DNA from: Candidatus Dormiibacterota bacterium
GTDB lineage: Bacteria; Chloroflexota; Dormibacteria; Aeolococcales; Bog-877
Direction of reading: 5' to 3'
Length of the DNA: 13,229 nt
Assembly: GCA_030038765.1 (NCBI GenBank)
Contig: JASHRA010000038.1
Location: 1 to 13,229 of the forward strand
Position numbers and translations under genes: made by a program. Below are positions 10,917-13,229 of the stretch, in pieces. The notes below the pieces were generated by a model. It was not told where the DNA came from. It was given only the letters and a program-made list of their open reading frames with translations, and did no database searches. Positions within the stretch are counted from its first letter, which is position 1, and each line of letters starts with the position of its first letter.

Positions 10917-13229
10917 CGAGCAGGCCCCGGCGACCGGACGCCGCTCCCCACCCCCGGCTCCCGGACCTGCGGGAGTCGCTGCTCCTCGCCCACCAGTACT
11001 TCCGCCGCGGGACGCTGGCGTCCGCGGGCTGGAGCGAGCTGGTGGCCAAGGGGCGCGAGTGGGAGTCCTTCTACCGCGACCGCTGGCAGCACGACAAGGT
11101 GGTCCGCTCCACCCACGGCGTCAACTGCACCGGCTCCTGCTCCTGGAACGTCTACGTCAAGGAGGGGATCATCACCTGGGAGTCGCAGGCGGTGGACTAC
11201 CCTTCCCTGGGCCCGGACAGTCCCGAGTACGAGCCGCGCGGCTGCCCCCGGGGCGCGTCCTTCTCCTGGTACACGTACTCGCCGCTGCGGCTAAAGCACC
11301 CCTACGTCCGCGGCAGCCTGCTGGAGATGTACCGCGCGGCCCGGGCCCAGCACCCGGACCCGGTCGCCGCCTGGGCCTCGATCGTCGAGGATCCGGAGCG
11401 CTGCCGCCTCTACAAGTCGCAGCGGGGCAAGGGCGGCTTCGTCCGCAGCTCCTGGCAGGAGGCGGTGGAGATGATCGCCGCCGCCCACGTCCACACCATC
11501 GCCACCTCCGGGCCCGACCGGGTGGTCGGGTTCTCCCCGATCCCGGCCATGTCCCAGGTCTCCTACTCCGCCGGCACCCGCTTCCTCTCCCTCCTGGGGG
11601 GCGTGATCCTCAGCTTCTACGACTGGTACGCGGATCTGCCCCCGGCCTCGCCCCAGGTCTTCGGGGACCAGACCGACGTGCCCGAGTCCGGGGACTGGTG
11701 GAACTCGGGCTACCTCATCGTCTGGGGCACCAACCTCCCCGTCACCAGGACGCCGGACGCCCACTTCATGACCGAGGCGCGCTACCGGGGCCAGAAGGTG
11801 GTCGTCGTCTCCCCCGACTACTCCGACCACACCAAGTTCGCCGACGACTGGCTGCCGGCGCAGCCGGGCACGGATGCCGCCCTGGCCATGGCCATGGGCC
11901 ACGTGATCCTCAGGGAGTTCTACGTGGAGCGCCAGGTGCCCTACTTCCAGGACTACGCCCGGCGCTTCACCGACCTACCCCTGCTGGTGACCCTGCGCCA
12001 GCGAGGCGACGCCTTCGTCAGCGACCGCTTCCTGCGCGCCTCCGACCTCGGCACGGAGGAGGAGCGGGGGGACTGGAAGCCGGTGCTGCTGGACGAGGTG
12101 ACGGGCCGGCCGGTGGTGCCCCCGGGATCCGTCGGGCACCGCTACGAGAGCGCCCCGGGGCGCTGGAACCTCAAGCTGGGCGCGGTCCGCCCCGCCCTCA
12201 GCCTGCTGGGCCGGGGCGGAGAGGCGGTCGCGGTCGAGCTGCCCCGCTTCGACCTCGAGGGGGGCGAGGGCGGCGGCTCGATGCGGCGGGGCGTGCCCAC
12301 GATGAGGGTGGGCGGACAGCTGGTCACCACCGTCTTCGACCTGATGCTGGCCGGCTACGGGGTGGGTCGGGAGCAGCTGCCCGGTGACTGGCCCGAGGGC
12401 TACGACGACCCCGTCCCCTGCACCCCGGCCTGGCAGGAGGGAATCACCTCGGTCAGCGCGGCCCAGGCGGCCAAGGTGGCCCGGGAGTTCGCCCGCAACG
12501 CCGAGCTGACCGGGGGCCGCTCGATGATCTGCATGGGCGCGGGCACCAACCACTGGTTCCACTCCGACCTCATCTATCGCAGCTTCCTCGCCCTGCTCTC
12601 GCTCTGCGGCTGCCAGGGGGTGAACGGCGGCGGCTGGGCCCACTACGTGGGGCAGGAGAAGGTGCGCCCCCTGACCGGGCTGCAGACGCTCGCCTTCGCC
12701 CTCGACTGGGTGCGGCCCCCGCGCCACCAGGAGAGCACACCCTGGTTCTACCTGATGACCGACCAGTGGCGCTACGAGGGGCTCGGCGCCGGGGACCTGG
12801 CCTCCCCGCTGGGCCAGGGCCTGCTCCGCGGGCGCCAGTTCGCCGACTGCAACGCGCTGGCCGCGCGCCTCGGCTGGATGCCCTTCTACCCGAGCTTCGA
12901 CCGCAGCCCCCTGGCGCTCGCCCACGAGGCCGAGGGAGCGGGCCAGGAGGTCTCCGACTACGTGGTCCGCGAGCTCCGGGCGGGGCGGCTCCACTGGGCC
13001 GCCCAGGACCCCGATGCGCCCCGGAACTGGCCCCGGGTGATGACCGTCTGGCGGGCCAACCTGCTGGGCTCCTCGGGCAAGGGCCACGAGTACTTCCTGA
13101 AGCACCTGCTGGGCACCACCGACCCCGCCGTGCGGGCCGACGAGACGCCCCCCGAGGGGCGTCCCCAGGAGGTCCTCTGGCGCGACCCGGCGCCCACCGG
13201 CAAGCTCGACCTGCTGACGTCGATCGACT
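10913..13229 (+). CDS. narG: Respiratory nitrate reductase alpha subunit NarG (3' part missing)
   Basis: The frame is open from GTG 10913 to the window edge, giving 772 residues of a protein usually about 1200-1250 long. It binds the Mo-bis-MGD cofactor and the FS0 cluster and reduces nitrate to nitrite with electrons passed through NarH and NarI. The FS0 ligands are His68, Cys72 and Cys76 (STHGVNCTGSCSWN) and Cys111 (PRGCPRGASF). The Mo ligand Asp241 lies in YDWYADLPPASP; its distance from the His ligand (173 residues) equals that in E. coli NarG. SGYLIVWGTNLPVTRTPDAH and PGTDAALAMAMGHVI are further NarG signatures. No twin-arginine signal is visible, so a cytoplasm-facing enzyme is likely. 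The start overlaps the previous stop. narH, narJ and narI probably follow outside the window. Confidence 0.96.
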   Translation, partial: MTSRPRRPDAAPHPRLPDLRESLLLAHQYFRRGTLASAGWSELVAKGREWESFYRDRWQHDKVVRSTHGVNCTGSCSWNVYVKEGIITWESQAVDYPSLGPDSPEYEPRGCPRGASFSWYTYSPLRLKHPYVRGSLLEMYRAARAQHPDPVAAWASIVEDPERCRLYKSQRGKGGFVRSSWQEAVEMIAAAHVHTIATSGPDRVVGFSPIPAMSQVSYSAGTRFLSLLGGVILSFYDWYADLPPASPQVFGDQTDVPESGDWWNSGYLIVWGTNLPVTRTPDAHFMTEARYRGQKVVVVSPDYSDHTKFADDWLPAQPGTDAALAMAMGHVILREFYVERQVPYFQDYARRFTDLPLLVTLRQRGDAFVSDRFLRASDLGTEEERGDWKPVLLDEVTGRPVVPPGSVGHRYESAPGRWNLKLGAVRPALSLLGRGGEAVAVELPRFDLEGGEGGGSMRRGVPTMRVGGQLVTTVFDLMLAGYGVGREQLPGDWPEGYDDPVPCTPAWQEGITSVSAAQAAKVAREFARNAELTGGRSMICMGAGTNHWFHSDLIYRSFLALLSLCGCQGVNGGGWAHYVGQEKVRPLTGLQTLAFALDWVRPPRHQESTPWFYLMTDQWRYEGLGAGDLASPLGQGLLRGRQFADCNALAARLGWMPFYPSFDRSPLALAHEAEGAGQEVSDYVVRELRAGRLHWAAQDPDAPRNWPRVMTVWRANLLGSSGKGHEYFLKHLLGTTDPAVRADETPPEGRPQEVLWRDPAPTGKLDLLTSID

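Noticed and set aside
10100..11116. N-terminal extension of the leftward membrane-protein ORF up to 11116
   Set aside because: It is antisense to narG and the usp-like gene, is Arg/Ser/Pro-rich, and runs through the AT-rich promoter spacer. Only the part from GTG 10099 is membrane-like.
10897..12387. 496-codon plus-strand ORF inside narG
   Set aside because: The overlapping frame starting at 10913 contains all NarG signatures, and this one is Arg/Pro/Gly-rich.
1..13229. CRISPR array, tRNA, rRNA or integron attC sites
   Set aside because: No regularly spaced repeats and no cloverleaf or rRNA-like stretch were seen on either strand.

Overview
The window comes from a very GC-rich bacterium with frequent GTG starts, short or overlapping gene junctions and at least one probable leaderless mRNA. 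This suits an actinomycete-like or Chloroflexota/Dormibacterota-like lineage, but sequence alone does not settle the phylum. The last 2.3 kb is an intact reading frame for the catalytic subunit of respiratory nitrate reductase (NarG), cut off by the window edge. The organism is therefore probably a facultative nitrate respirer.

There are two halves. The left part (1 to about 2.6 kb) is visibly less GC-rich and sparsely coded. It holds a small hypothetical protein, a stretch with only a possible gene remnant and a pair of overlapping hairpins, a hypothetical lipoprotein, and divergently a glyoxalase-fold (VOC) protein. Next comes a 1013 bp IS481-type insertion sequence (2715-3727). Its inverted repeats are good, but its transposase is broken by several single-base indels. 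A four-helix membrane protein and a small zinc-ribbon protein separate the IS from the conserved right part.

The right part is a dense co-directional cluster starting from a TATAAT promoter that abuts a GTG start at 4968. In order it encodes a MIP18/DUF59 protein, a DUF2249 protein, a cupin-hemerythrin fusion, an OsmC-DUF2249 fusion, a 72-residue helical protein, a small Rieske protein, a 20-codon mini-ORF, a 7Fe ferredoxin and an AhpD-like CxxC protein. Most junctions overlap by 1 to 8 bases, which implies translational coupling. A convergent gene follows for a polytopic membrane protein resembling NnrS or heme-copper oxidase subunit I. A short AT-rich divergent promoter region then leads to a UspA-like protein translationally coupled (GTGA) to narG.

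Taken together, the right part looks like a nitrate-respiration island with an unusual accessory set: diiron, Rieske, Fe-S, thiol-peroxidase-type and DUF2249 proteins. My inference is that this set handles nitric oxide or other reactive nitrogen species, or supports Fe-S/Mo enzyme upkeep. No function has been shown here.
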